Positions 1-9,049 of a stretch of DNA of 64,000 bases are shown here, one piece after another. Below the pieces are notes generated by a model. That model was not told the DNA's origin. It made no database searches and saw nothing but the letters and a program-made list of their open reading frames with translations. The translations under genes and the position numbers were made by a program. Source of the DNA: Methylobacterium marchantiae (GTDB lineage: Bacteria > Pseudomonadota > Alphaproteobacteria > Rhizobiales > Beijerinckiaceae); contig NZ_BPQT01000006.1 of NCBI RefSeq assembly GCF_022179405.1, positions 30,276 through 94,275 of the forward strand, given 5' to 3'. Position 1 is the first letter of the stretch, and every line of letters begins with the position of its first letter.

Positions 1-1430
1 GAGGATCCGACCCAGATGGTGCGCGCCCGGACACCACGCTCGGCCAGCAATCCGACGATGGCGTCGAGCCCGATGCAATGGCTCCCGACGATGGTGAGAT
101 CGGGGGCGCGCGTGCGGGCGCCGATCCGGGTGAGGCTCACCCGCTCGCCCGCCTCGATCCCCGACCGCGCGGCGGGAATCGCGAAGAACCCGTCGGCCTG
201 CGAGAAGGCGGTCACCGAGCCGGATCCCTTGGACAGGGGAACCGCGACCGGCGCCTCCCGTCCCCGGGAGAGGGAGGCCATCACGAATTCCATCCGTCCC
301 AGCTCGGAGGCCATGCGCTGGGGCAGCACCGCATCGACGCTCTCCTCCTCCCGCGGCGGAAGCCCGGCCAGGGCCCGGATCAGCGGCACCACGAATTCGT
401 GGAAGGTGAACATCGCCGAGGTCGGAAATCCCGGCAGCACGACGATGGCCTTGCCCTGCGCCTTGGCGAGACAGAGCGGCTTGCCAGGCTTCAGGGCGAC
501 GCCGTGGACGAGGATGCCGGGCTCGCCGAGGCGCGCGAGGATGCGGTGAGAGACGTCGCCGGCTCCTTTCGAGGTGCCGCCCGACAGAATGACGACGTTG
601 CAGTCCGATAGCGCCCCGCGGATCGCCGCTTCGAGGGCGGGCTCGTCATCCGCGACGATGCCGAGGGGCACCGGGTCGCCGCCATTCTCGGTGACGGAGG
701 CGGCGACGATGGCGCCGTTGGAATCGTAGATGCCGGCCGCCGGCAGAGGCTCGCCCGGAGCCACCAGCTCGTCGCCGGTGGAGAGGACCGCGACCCTGGG
801 ACGGCGGACCACCTCGATCGTGCCGAGGCCGCATGCGGCGAGCATGCCGATCTCCCGCGCGCTGATCACGGTGCCCCTGCGCAGAACGGTCTCGCCGCGC
901 GCCATGTCGGAACCGGCATAGCCCACGAACTGGCCGGGGGAGGCGACCCGGTCGAGGTCGATCGCCAGCGGTCCGTCGCCGGACGCGAGTTCCGTGGCTT
1001 CCACCATCACCACCGCATCGGCGCCGCGCGGGATCACGCCTCCCGTAGCGATGGCCGTCGCCGTGCCGGGTGCCACCGCCAGTCGCGGGGCGACGCCGCA
1101 GGCGAGGATCTCGTGGTTGAGACCGAGGCGGCGCGGCTCGGCCTGGCTCGCGCCGAGCGTGTCCGACGAGCGGAGCGCGAAACCGTCGACCAGGGCCCGG
1201 TCGAAGGGCGGCACATCGATCGGCGAGGCGATGTCGGCCGAGAGCACGCGGCCGAGGGCGGCGGCGAGGGGCACGGTCTCCGCGAGCATCGCAGCATGCG
1301 GGATCGCGGCGCGAAACCGCGCGGCGGCCTCGTCCCGGCTCACCACATGGAGGAACTGCTCCTGCCGCGCGGCGCGCGACAGCCTCGCCAGGAAATCCTC
1401 CGTCGCCTCAGGTCCTTCGGTGCGGTTCAC
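1..1430 (-). CDS. moeA: MoeA-family molybdopterin biosynthesis protein with C-terminal periplasmic-binding-like domain (3' end outside window)
   Basis: MoeA-type proteins insert molybdate into adenylated molybdopterin in the cytoplasm. The frame opens with GTG at 1430, overlapping the stop of the upstream MoeA-like gene by two bases, and stays open to the window edge (about 476 codons visible). Residues 75-87 carry the MoeA substrate-site pattern (PFDRALVDGFALR). A middle MPT-binding segment reads GGTSKGAGDVS, followed by PGKP and PGFPTS motifs. After about residue 430 the sequence (TIVGSHCIGLDAIVGLL) looks like the start of the substrate-binding-protein domain fused to MoeA in many alphaproteobacteria. 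The window cuts that domain. Lying beside FDH accessory genes, it probably serves cofactor maturation of the formate dehydrogenase. The family call is firm; the partner enzyme is inferred. Confidence 0.82.
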   Translation of the reverse strand, partial: MNRTEGPEATEDFLARLSRAARQEQFLHVVSRDEAAARFRAAIPHAAMLAETVPLAAALGRVLSADIASPIDVPPFDRALVDGFALRSSDTLGASQAEPRRLGLNHEILACGVAPRLAVAPGTATAIATGGVIPRGADAVVMVEATELASGDGPLAIDLDRVASPGQFVGYAGSDMARGETVLRRGTVISAREIGMLAACGLGTIEVVRRPRVAVLSTGDELVAPGEPLPAAGIYDSNGAIVAASVTENGGDPVPLGIVADDEPALEAAIRGALSDCNVVILSGGTSKGAGDVSHRILARLGEPGILVHGVALKPGKPLCLAKAQGKAIVVLPGFPTSAMFTFHEFVVPLIRALAGLPPREEESVDAVLPQRMASELGRMEFVMASLSRGREAPVAVPLSKGSGSVTAFSQADGFFAIPAARSGIEAGERVSLTRIGARTRAPDLTIVGSHCIGLDAIVGLLAERGVRARTIWVGS

Positions 1431-2524
1431 AGCGGTACGATCTCGATGTGCTCGCCCTCGGGATAGCCTTCCCTGTCCGGCGGCACCAGAACCGCGCCCT
1501 CCGCGAGGATCAGCCGCCGCAGCGGCAGATCGGCGCCGCCGATCGGCTCGACGCCCCCCCTCGCCACGCGCACGAAGACGATCTCGCTCATGCCGATGGT
1601 CGAGGAGATCTTTCGGGTGAGAGACGCGTCGAGCCCCGGCTGCACCATCGCACCGGTGAGGCGAGACAGGAGCGGGCGCCCAAGCGTGAGGAAGGCCGCG
1701 AGGGCGGCATCGGGACGGCCGGGCAGCAGCAGGACCGGAACCGTGCCGATCCAGCCGAAACCCGCGCTTTCGCCCGGACGCAGCGCGATCCCGTGCACGT
1801 CGAGGCGGCCCATGGCCGCGAGGGCGCCGGCGCTGTGATCCGTCCGGCCGAAGCCGGTCCCGCCGACGACGAAGACGGCGTCGGCCTCCTCGGCCGCTAT
1901 CGCGCTGGCGATGGAATCCCGGTCCCGGGCGGACGGCGCCGATGCGACGCGCGCTCCGGCGGCCATGGTCCATCCGGCCACCGCCCGGGCCAGCGGAGAC
2001 AAAGGTCCGTCCGCGATCCCGACGACCCGGATGCGCGGCCGGCGGATCGCGACCTCGCCGATCCCAGCAGCGTCGAGGGCCAGGGCAGCCAGAGGTGTCA
2101 GGTGCCGGCCGGCTCGCGCCAGCACGTCTCCCCGCCCAATCTCCTGGCCGATGCGCGAGGCACCGTCACCGGGGGCCGCATCCGCGACGATCTCGCCCGC
2201 GGCATCGCGCGCGTCCGGCGTCAGCACCGTGTCGGTGCCGGAGGGCATTTCGTCGCCATCCTCCACCCAGGCGGGAGGCATGGGCAGGATCACGGGCGCG
2301 TAGACGGAGGCGCCGGTCACGTCTCCGACGGTCACGGCCCAGCCGTCCCGGCGGGCGCTCGGCCGGCCGGGATGCTCTGAGACGGCGACGACGTCCTCCG
2401 CCAAGACCAGACCGATGGCCTCCCGCACCGCCACGACGGACGGCCCCACCGGCTCGGCGACGAGGAGACGCGCCAGGGCCTCGTCGAGGGGCATCAAGGC
2501 CGAGGTGGCGGACCGGATCGACAT
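1427..2524 (-). CDS. MoeA-like molybdopterin-binding protein, divergent paralogue
   Basis: A 365-residue MoeA-like protein, probably cytoplasmic and concerned with molybdenum-cofactor handling. I chose the ATG at 2524 (MSIRSATSALMPLDEALARLL), where homology to the MoeA N-terminus begins; the frame is open to an earlier ATG at 2608. A RRDGWAV motif stands where MoeA has its catalytic DGYA/DGFA segment. A GGTGFGRTDH stretch stands at the MPT-binding loop, and LPGRPDAALAAFL near the C-terminus matches the MoeA PGxP region. The surrounding residues are much less canonical than in the downstream gene, so this is a specialised or degenerate paralogue. Its stop overlaps the next gene's GTG, implying translational coupling. 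Function in FDH cofactor assembly is inferred from position. Confidence 0.78.
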   Translation of the reverse strand: MSIRSATSALMPLDEALARLLVAEPVGPSVVAVREAIGLVLAEDVVAVSEHPGRPSARRDGWAVTVGDVTGASVYAPVILPMPPAWVEDGDEMPSGTDTVLTPDARDAAGEIVADAAPGDGASRIGQEIGRGDVLARAGRHLTPLAALALDAAGIGEVAIRRPRIRVVGIADGPLSPLARAVAGWTMAAGARVASAPSARDRDSIASAIAAEEADAVFVVGGTGFGRTDHSAGALAAMGRLDVHGIALRPGESAGFGWIGTVPVLLLPGRPDAALAAFLTLGRPLLSRLTGAMVQPGLDASLTRKISSTIGMSEIVFVRVARGGVEPIGGADLPLRRLILAEGAVLVPPDREGYPEGEHIEIVPL

Positions 2525-2639
2525 GAGCCCAGACGGATGCGGCATCGCAGGCGGGTGATCAAGCCCGGCCATCGCCGACCTGCCGGGCGAGGCGCGCGGG
2601 GGAGACAACCGGCGGCGGCCTCGCTAATCCTGGCCGTCG

Positions 2640-4001
2640 ATGCAGCAGGACAGCGGCGGCGCGGTGCAGACACCCGGTTTCTCGGATCGACCAAACGTCC
2701 TTCGACCGACTTTCCGGCGTATCGCCCTTGTCTGCGCCGGTCTGATCGCCCTGACGATCGGCATTCCGGCCTCCGCCCAGTTGCGGGGCCATGGCGGCCC
2801 GGTCCGGGCCCTCGCCATCGCCCCAGATGGACGCATCGCGATCTCTGGAGGGTTCGATCAATCGGCGATCCTGTGGGGGATCGACCAGGGGAGTGCGCTC
2901 GCAATCCTGCGCTTCCACGACGGCGCGGTGAACGCCGTCGCCGCCCTGCCGGACGGCCGCTTCGCCACGGCGAGCGAGGACGGACGCATCGCCCTCTGGC
3001 AGACGGGACGTCCCGAGCCGGTGGAGATCTTCTCCGACCATACGGGCCCCATCGCGGCCCTGGCCGTCTCGCCGGACGGGATGCGCCTCGCCTCCGCGTC
3101 GTGGGACGGGACGGCGCGCATCCGGACCCTCGATGGCGGGCCGGCGCGGGTGCTGCAGGGGCACGCCGGGAACGTCAACGCCGTCGCCTTCCTCGCCGAT
3201 GGCCGGGCGGTCACGGGCGGTTATGATGCGACCCTGCGGATCTGGCCGGTCTCCGACTCAGAAGGCCCGCCGCGCATCGTCCAGCTGCCCTCGCCGGTCA
3301 ACGGCGTGATCGTGGCGGGAGACGGCGAGATCGCCGCCGCCGGGGCCGACAGCGTCGTCCGGTTCCTGTCCGAGGAGGGAACGCTGCGCGCATCGGTGGA
3401 TCTGGGCACCAACCCCGTCATCGGCCTCGCATCGTCGCCGGATGGCCGGCGGGTGGCCGCCGCCACCGTGGCGGGCACCGTCGCGATGATCGACCGGGCG
3501 ACCGCCACGGTGGCGTTCAGCCTCGTCGGGCCCGGGCTGCCGGTCTGGTCACTCGCCTTCCGGCCGGACGGACGCGAGTTGCTCACGGGGGGCGGCGACA
3601 GGCTGGTCCGCCGCTGGGACGCGAAGACCGGTGAGCCGATCGGGCCGCTGGCCATGGCGCGGCCGGCCGATTCGCTGGCCGCCTACAAGGGCGACCATGG
3701 TGCTGAGGTGTTCCGCGCCTGCGTCGCCTGCCACACCCTGACGCCGGAGGACGGCAACCGCGCCGGCCCGACCCTGAGCGGAATCTTCGGCCGGCGCATC
3801 GCCACCGCCGCCGGCTACAACTTCTCCGAACCGCTCAAGAAGCTCGACATCGTCTGGGATGCGCGGACCATCGCGAAGCTGTTCGAGGTCGGCCCCTCGC
3901 GCTACACGCCCGGCACCAAGATGCCCGAGCAGACCATCACCAACGCCGAGGATCGCGACGCCCTGGTTCGATTCCTGGAGAAGGCGACGCGGACGCAATG
4001 A
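2640..4001 (+). CDS. WD40-repeat protein fused to a C-terminal class I cytochrome c
   Basis: A 453-residue exported protein. Residues about 26-46 form a hydrophobic signal or anchor ending in ASAQ. Seven WD40-like repeats follow (about 47-340), each with an SPDG or APDG turn, for example HTGPIAALAVSPDG; together they would make one beta-propeller. The last 100 residues are a cytochrome c domain with heme-binding C361-V-A-C364-H365 and a likely axial methionine, M428, in GTKMPEQ. The protein should be periplasmic and could pass electrons to or from the membrane-bound formate dehydrogenase encoded downstream; that partner is inferred from clustering only. The start has no strong Shine-Dalgarno, so a nearby start is possible. 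The 115-bp gap to the divergent MoeA-like gene holds both promoters. Confidence 0.85.
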   Translation: MQQDSGGAVQTPGFSDRPNVLRPTFRRIALVCAGLIALTIGIPASAQLRGHGGPVRALAIAPDGRIAISGGFDQSAILWGIDQGSALAILRFHDGAVNAVAALPDGRFATASEDGRIALWQTGRPEPVEIFSDHTGPIAALAVSPDGMRLASASWDGTARIRTLDGGPARVLQGHAGNVNAVAFLADGRAVTGGYDATLRIWPVSDSEGPPRIVQLPSPVNGVIVAGDGEIAAAGADSVVRFLSEEGTLRASVDLGTNPVIGLASSPDGRRVAAATVAGTVAMIDRATATVAFSLVGPGLPVWSLAFRPDGRELLTGGGDRLVRRWDAKTGEPIGPLAMARPADSLAAYKGDHGAEVFRACVACHTLTPEDGNRAGPTLSGIFGRRIATAAGYNFSEPLKKLDIVWDARTIAKLFEVGPSRYTPGTKMPEQTITNAEDRDALVRFLEKATRTQ

Positions 4002-4013
4002 CGGCGGCGGGGT

Positions 4014-6062
4014 TCAGACCCCGCCATCGCCCCGCGATTCCCGAGCCCGGAAGTAATCCTCCGACGTGAGCGGCTTCGCGCGTTCGGGGATCGTGTGCGG
4101 GTCGAAGGCCTCGTTCACCGCCGTCTCCACGCGGCAGGTGTCGCACATCATCAGGCTGCGGATGCGGGCCTCGCCCGCGCTCCCCCTGAACATCCAGTGC
4201 CGGCCCTGGAGCTTCTCGATGACCCGCTCGATGGTGCTGCGGGTGCCGAAGGGCTTGCCGCAGGCGACGCAGTCGAACGGCTCCTCCTCCTTGACGATGC
4301 GGCGCGGCTGGCTCCAGGCGTCGAAATCCACCTGCGGTTTCAGGGTGATGACGTCCTCCGGGCAGGTGGCGGCGCAGAGGCCGCATTGCACGCAGAGGCT
4401 TTCCTCGAAGGCGAGGAGCGGCTTTTCCTGGCTGTCGCTGAGGGCATGGGTCGGGCAGGTGCCGACGCAGGCGAGGCACAGGGTGCAGGCCTCGGTCCGG
4501 AATTCGAGCCCGCCGAAGGGCGCTCCCGCCTCCAGCGGAACCAGGGCGACCGGTGCGGGGGCGGCCACATGCATCTCGCGGAAGGCGAATTGCAGCACGT
4601 TGCGCTTGGGGCCCGCCGGCATGAAGGCGGCCGGAACCGGGGAAGGGGTGCCGAGGCCGCCTGAGGAGAGGGCAAGGCCCAGGATGTCCGGATCGTCGGT
4701 CTCGATCAGCGAGACCACGGGCGTACCGTCGGCCGAACCGTAGCCGAGCGCACCGGCGAGCGTATCCGCCAGAAGCGCCATCCGGCGCAGGGCGGCAATG
4801 TCGTGATGAGGTCGCTCGCGGACGAGGAGGCGGATGCCCGCGGCGCCGTAGGCGAGGAGGGCGGCGGCCGCTTCCGGGCCGAGCTGCGTCACCTCGTTGA
4901 CCGCCACCGGCAGCACGTTGGCAGGGAGTCCGTCGCCGTAGCGGGCCAGCGCCTCGATCAGCGGTTCGCCATGCTCGGCGTCGTGGAACAGCACCACGCC
5001 GTCGCGGCCGCCGGCCCGATGGTAGGCCAGCATCAGGGTCCGCAGGCGGCGCATCAGGGCATCGGCGGCTGGAAGGGCATAGGCGGCCGCTCCGGTCGGG
5101 CAGACCGAGGCGCAGGAGCCGCAACCGGCGCAGATATAGGGGTCGATCGCCACGTGGTCGCCGGCGGGCGAGATCGCGCCGGTGGGACAGACGTCGAGGC
5201 AGCGCGTGCAGCCGGTGATGCGCGAGCGGGAATGGGCGCAGAGATCGGCCTGGAAATCGACGAAGCGCGCCTTCTCGAATTCGCCGACGAGGTGGGAGAT
5301 CGTGAAGATCGCCCGCTCCACCGCGGCCGGGTCGCGAGGGTCGGCGCGGACATAGCCGCTGCGCAGGTCGTGCGCGGAAAACAGCGGCGTTCCGCCTGTC
5401 AGGTCGAGGACGACGTCGCAGGTGGAGGTCGCGCCGTTCCGCGACGGCCCGAATGCGAGCGACCGGCGCGAGGACGGGCTCGGCAACGCATAATCGTCGA
5501 TGCGCAGGGAGAAGGCGCCCAGATGCCCGCCGGCCGACACGACATCGCCCTGGAGCACCGGGAATTCGTGCCTGCGCGGCACCGGAACGTCGCGCGGACG
5601 GCTCAACAGCACCGTCACGTCGAGATGGTCGGCGAGCCGGCGCCCTGCTTCGATCGCGATCTCGTCCCCGCCGTAGATCAGGGCGACGCCCTGGCTGATC
5701 ATCGCCACGCTGCCCGGTGCCGGCTGCACCTCCGCAGCGGCGGCGAGCAGGGCGGCGATCTTCGGCGCGGCTCCGGCGGCGTCCGTGGACCAGCCGGCAG
5801 TCTCGCGGATATTGGCATAGGCCACGCGCGCTTCGGCCCCGGATGCCGCAGCGATATCGGTGAAGAGCGGCGCCTGCAGGGTGCAGGAAACGGTGATCGG
5901 CACGTTCCCGGCCAGCGCCTCCTCGAACCGCCCGACCTCGCGCCCGCACAACTGCTCGGCGGTCTCGAGACGTCCGCCGCACGCCTTGCCGATCGCTGTT
6001 CCGTCGAGGGCGACGGTCCCCTCGCACGAGCACGCGATCACGATCCGATCGGACACAGCCAC
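4014..6062 (-). CDS. Multi-cluster 4Fe-4S ferredoxin-type protein of the FDH cluster
   Basis: A 682-residue iron-sulfur protein. Two four-cysteine motifs lie near residues 283-325 (CTRCLDVCP, CAGCGSCASVCP) and two near 525-570 (CTLCLACVGTCP, CVQCGLCAATCP), enough for four [4Fe-4S] clusters. Further cysteines occur in CVACGKPF (about 596), in CDTC near the C-terminus and in ACSCEG at the N-terminus; they could bind another metal centre. No signal peptide or membrane segment is evident, so it is probably cytoplasmic. Start is GTG at 6062; a GTG two codons later is equally possible. It converges on the WD40-cytochrome c gene with 12 bp between stops. An electron-carrier or maturation role for the FDH is inferred from location. 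Confidence 0.83.
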   Translation of the reverse strand: MAVSDRIVIACSCEGTVALDGTAIGKACGGRLETAEQLCGREVGRFEEALAGNVPITVSCTLQAPLFTDIAAASGAEARVAYANIRETAGWSTDAAGAAPKIAALLAAAAEVQPAPGSVAMISQGVALIYGGDEIAIEAGRRLADHLDVTVLLSRPRDVPVPRRHEFPVLQGDVVSAGGHLGAFSLRIDDYALPSPSSRRSLAFGPSRNGATSTCDVVLDLTGGTPLFSAHDLRSGYVRADPRDPAAVERAIFTISHLVGEFEKARFVDFQADLCAHSRSRITGCTRCLDVCPTGAISPAGDHVAIDPYICAGCGSCASVCPTGAAAYALPAADALMRRLRTLMLAYHRAGGRDGVVLFHDAEHGEPLIEALARYGDGLPANVLPVAVNEVTQLGPEAAAALLAYGAAGIRLLVRERPHHDIAALRRMALLADTLAGALGYGSADGTPVVSLIETDDPDILGLALSSGGLGTPSPVPAAFMPAGPKRNVLQFAFREMHVAAPAPVALVPLEAGAPFGGLEFRTEACTLCLACVGTCPTHALSDSQEKPLLAFEESLCVQCGLCAATCPEDVITLKPQVDFDAWSQPRRIVKEEEPFDCVACGKPFGTRSTIERVIEKLQGRHWMFRGSAGEARIRSLMMCDTCRVETAVNEAFDPHTIPERAKPLTSEDYFRARESRGDGGV

Positions 6063-6185
6063 ACCCCGAACTTTTGGTCACACCCCGGAGGACATCGGTC
6101 CCCTTCGCGCTCGATATGGTACCTTGTATACTATAATCGATCGAAACTAGGACCCGACATACGGGCGCAGGCAGAACCGACAGGC

Positions 6186-6923
6186 ATGGTGCCGAGCCCC
6201 GACCACCTCACCCATTCCTCACTCGCATTGCCGCCGGCCTTTTCCCTCCGGGTCTCGGACGGCGCCGATAGCGCGTTCGACGAGGCCTGCCGGTCGGCCG
6301 CGGCCGATGACGCGACCGGCCTGCTGGTCTGGCGCCGCAACGCCGCCCTTCTCGATCTCGCCGTGGTCCTGTCGCCGGACGAGCCCCTTTCCACCGCGCG
6401 CCGCGCGTTCTTCGCCGGGATGGTCGCCTTCGCCGAGGCCCTGGGGGCGCATGCCCCTCCCGAAATTCCGGTGATGGTCGACTGGCCCGACACGATCCGC
6501 TTCGACGGCGCGCGCCTCGGCGGGGGGCGTCTCGGCTGGCCCGCGGCCTGCAGCGAGGACGACGTTCCGGAATGGCTCGTCTTCTCCGCTCTGGTCATCG
6601 CCTCGAAGGCCGAGGCCGGCGATCCCGGCCTGACGCCGGATTCGACATCCCTCGAGAACGAAGGCTTCGCGCTGGAAGAAGGCCATGGACGCGTCGTCGA
6701 GAGCTTCGCGCGGCACCTGACGAAGGCTTTCGCCCTCTGGGAGGAGGACGGGTTCGAGGCGATCGGGCGACGCTATCTGACCCGCCTCGCCGATGTAGGT
6801 CCGGACGCGAGGCTCGATCCGAGAGGCGATCTGATCGAGGAAGGCGGGGCGGGACACACCCTCGTTCCGGGTCTCGCCAAGATGGCCTGGCGCGACCCCC
6901 GCACGGGTGAGCCGCTCCTGTGA
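6186..6923 (+). CDS. Biotin/lipoate protein ligase-like protein (DUF4444-type)
   Basis: A 245-residue protein opening LPPAFSLRVSD. It continues through WRRNAALLDLAVVLSPDEPLS, the ARRAFFAGM segment and the IPVMVDWPDTIRFD / GGGRLGWPA core, typical of the alphaproteobacterial biotin/lipoate A/B ligase-like family with a DUF4444 C-terminal part. The ATG at 6186 directly precedes the conserved N-terminus. The usual ligase residues are only partly recognisable, so enzyme activity on a lipoyl or biotinyl protein is uncertain. No acyl-carrier or GcvH-like partner is visible nearby. The gene lies at the head of the FDH accessory run and its stop overlaps a GTG that could start the next frame, so it may be co-transcribed. 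Confidence 0.75.
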   Translation: MVPSPDHLTHSSLALPPAFSLRVSDGADSAFDEACRSAAADDATGLLVWRRNAALLDLAVVLSPDEPLSTARRAFFAGMVAFAEALGAHAPPEIPVMVDWPDTIRFDGARLGGGRLGWPAACSEDDVPEWLVFSALVIASKAEAGDPGLTPDSTSLENEGFALEEGHGRVVESFARHLTKAFALWEEDGFEAIGRRYLTRLADVGPDARLDPRGDLIEEGGAGHTLVPGLAKMAWRDPRTGEPLL

Positions 6924-7000
6924 TCGGCGCCATCGTCGAGACGGGTCGGATCGGACGAGGAATTTCCATCGGCGCCGCAACCCGCCGCTGGCCGGGTCTC

Positions 7001-8314
7001 ATGAAGCGCGCCCGCGGGAGACGAGCGGTTTCGAACCCGTGCGCCCTCTCCGTCGTCGCGCTGGCATGGCTCCTATCGGCCTCGGCCGGTCTGCGCGCCG
7101 AGGACGCGCCGAGGGGCGAGGCCATCGCGGCGACCGGTATGCCGGGTCCCTATGGCGAGCGGCTGACCATCGACGACAAGGGCATCACTCTTCGCTTCCC
7201 CGACGATGCCGCGACGCTGCGCATCGGGGGGCGGCTACATCTCGATTTCGGCGCAGCCGGCATCCGCCAATCGGGTTTCGACGACCCGTTCTCGGACAAT
7301 TTCGCCGTGCGCCGCTCTTGGATCGAGACGAGCTTGAGCCTCGGCAAAGATGTCGGCATCGGCTTCCAGTACGATTTCGCCGACCCGACTACGCCGATCA
7401 ACGATGCGGTCATAGTCTATCGCGGCGTGCCGGACATGCTCTTCAGTGTCGGCAACCAGAGGGAGCCGTTCGGGCTCGACCAGCTCGCCTCCAACAACAG
7501 CATCCTGTTCACCGAACGGGCCCTGTCCGACGCTTTCGTGCCGGCGCGCAATGTCGGCTTCGCCGTCGGGCGGCACGGCAAGGACTGGAGCATCGTCACG
7601 GGAATCTTCGGCGGCAACGCCAATACCGGCATCGGCAGCGAGGGCATCGCCTCGACCAGCCGCGTCACCTATGCGCCCATCGACGATGACAAGCAGACCC
7701 TGCATCTCGGCCTCGCCGGCAGTTTCCGCAGCCTGCACCGGAACGAGAACCCGCTCTCGCTCTCCAGCCGTTCGGAGGCCTTCCTCTTCACCCGCAGCTT
7801 CGTCGATACCGACGATCTCCGCGACGCCGCCAGCATCGCCCGGATCGGCGCGGAACTCGCCTATCGCTCCGGGCCGTTGCTGGTGAGCGCCGAATTTACC
7901 CGGACCGATATCGGCCGATTCGGCGCCGGTCAGCCGTTGCACTTCCAGGGCGGGTACGTTCAGGCGAGCTGGGTACTGAACGGCGACAACCGGGCCTATC
8001 GCATGGCCCCCGACTTCAACGGCACGAGCTATGCGGTCTTCGGAGGCGTCAAGGTCGCGGAAGCCCAGCGCATCACGCGCGGAGGCATCGGGGTATTCGA
8101 ACTCGGCCTGCGCTTCTCCGCCATCGATCTCGACGATGGCGAGGTGAGGGGCGGCATCGAGCAGGACGGGACGGTGGGTCTGTCGTGGTATCCCGACACC
8201 AACATCCGGATCATTGCCGATTACGTCCGGTCGCACACCTCACCCTCGGCGCTCCGGAACGGCCGCACCATCGATGCGGATACGTTCATCGGCCGGTTCC
8301 AGCTGTACTGGTGA
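7001..8314 (+). CDS. OprP/OprO-type outer-membrane porin
   Basis: A 437-residue outer-membrane beta-barrel of the phosphate-selective porin O/P type. From the ATG at 7001 there is a signal peptide (basic MKRARGRR start, hydrophobic LSVVALAWLLSASAG core, cleavage near LRAED). The mature part has the family marks RIGGRLHLDFG, the FAVRRSWIETSLSL repeat-like strands, NQREPFGLDQLASNNSILFTE in short form, and a C-terminal strand ending in aromatic residues (FQLYW), as outer-membrane proteins do for BAM recognition. A GTG at 6920 overlaps the previous stop and would add 27 residues before the signal, less likely. Substrate cannot be read from sequence; an anion such as formate or phosphate is only a guess from context. 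Confidence 0.85.
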   Translation: MKRARGRRAVSNPCALSVVALAWLLSASAGLRAEDAPRGEAIAATGMPGPYGERLTIDDKGITLRFPDDAATLRIGGRLHLDFGAAGIRQSGFDDPFSDNFAVRRSWIETSLSLGKDVGIGFQYDFADPTTPINDAVIVYRGVPDMLFSVGNQREPFGLDQLASNNSILFTERALSDAFVPARNVGFAVGRHGKDWSIVTGIFGGNANTGIGSEGIASTSRVTYAPIDDDKQTLHLGLAGSFRSLHRNENPLSLSSRSEAFLFTRSFVDTDDLRDAASIARIGAELAYRSGPLLVSAEFTRTDIGRFGAGQPLHFQGGYVQASWVLNGDNRAYRMAPDFNGTSYAVFGGVKVAEAQRITRGGIGVFELGLRFSAIDLDDGEVRGGIEQDGTVGLSWYPDTNIRIIADYVRSHTSPSALRNGRTIDADTFIGRFQLYW

Positions 8315-8470
8315 ATCCGTGTCGTCCTTTCCGCGAGCAATTCCCGCCGTCCGGCACCAGATACCTGCCTTGAACGCCATGGTCGTCGCCGTGGCCCGGG
8401 AAACGAAGTCGTGGACGGGCGACGGGATGCGTCTTTGGAAAGGTCTTGGGATGAGACTTGGGAAGGGTCG

Positions 8471-9049
8471 ATGAGCAGTCTCAAGCTTCCACGCACGATC
8501 CGCCTCGATCCTTCGGACACCTTCGTGTTCGCGCAGGCCGCCGAGCCGGGCGAATGGGCGGTGACCGGATCCTTCCTCTTCTGGGACGCCGATGTCCCGT
8601 TGCTCGATGGCAAGGCGCGGACGGCGTTCCGATCGGGTTTCCTCGGCGTGACATCCCTTGGGTTCTCCACCCTCGTCGTCGTCAGCGAGGCGACGCCGGT
8701 CGAGCGGGACGCGGCGGTCGAGGACCTCGCGCGCCATCTCTGCGAGCGCCTGGGCGCGCCGAGCCTGGATGTGGCCCGTGTCGCGGCGGCGGAGGAGATC
8801 GAGTTCGCCGCCTCCCTGTGCCAGCCGGCCATCGGCAGCGTGATCGCCCTGCACAGGACCTTCGAGGACGGCGAGATCCGCGAGGCGTTCCGCACCCTGC
8901 ACCAGCGCAGCCCCGGTATGGCGGGAGCCGACAAGCTCCACGCCCATGCGCGGGCCTTCAGCTTCGTCGAGACCGACGAGGAGCCCGAGGAGCGGGCGGA
9001 TCTCATCGGCATGGCGACCGCTCCCTCATCGAAAGGCGAAGGACGATGA
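8471..9049 (+). CDS. DUF6505-family protein, FDH-associated
   Basis: A 192-residue soluble protein beginning MSSLKLPRTIRLD. It has the compact pattern of a small family (DUF6505) seen next to formate dehydrogenase genes in Rhizobiales: a DTFVFAQAAEPGEWAV segment, SFLFWDAD, and FRSGFLGVTSLGFSTLVVV. No signal peptide, membrane segment or catalytic motif is seen. The stop overlaps the next gene's start in an ATGA, so the two are probably translationally coupled. This is the first gene of a four-gene overlapping run (to 11242). The clustering suggests a role in maturation or regulation of the FDH, but the biochemical function is unknown. The family name is from memory and carries moderate certainty. 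Confidence 0.75.
   Translation: MSSLKLPRTIRLDPSDTFVFAQAAEPGEWAVTGSFLFWDADVPLLDGKARTAFRSGFLGVTSLGFSTLVVVSEATPVERDAAVEDLARHLCERLGAPSLDVARVAAAEEIEFAASLCQPAIGSVIALHRTFEDGEIREAFRTLHQRSPGMAGADKLHAHARAFSFVETDEEPEERADLIGMATAPSSKGEGR

Noticed and set aside
4803-6185. Continuous frame upstream of the lipoate-ligase-like gene
   Set aside because: The extra codons lie antisense to the polyferredoxin gene. Family homology starts only at the ATG at 6186.
7026-7050. tRNA T-loop-like GGTTTCGAACCCG
   Set aside because: It lies inside the signal-peptide coding part of the porin, with no acceptor or anticodon stem around it.
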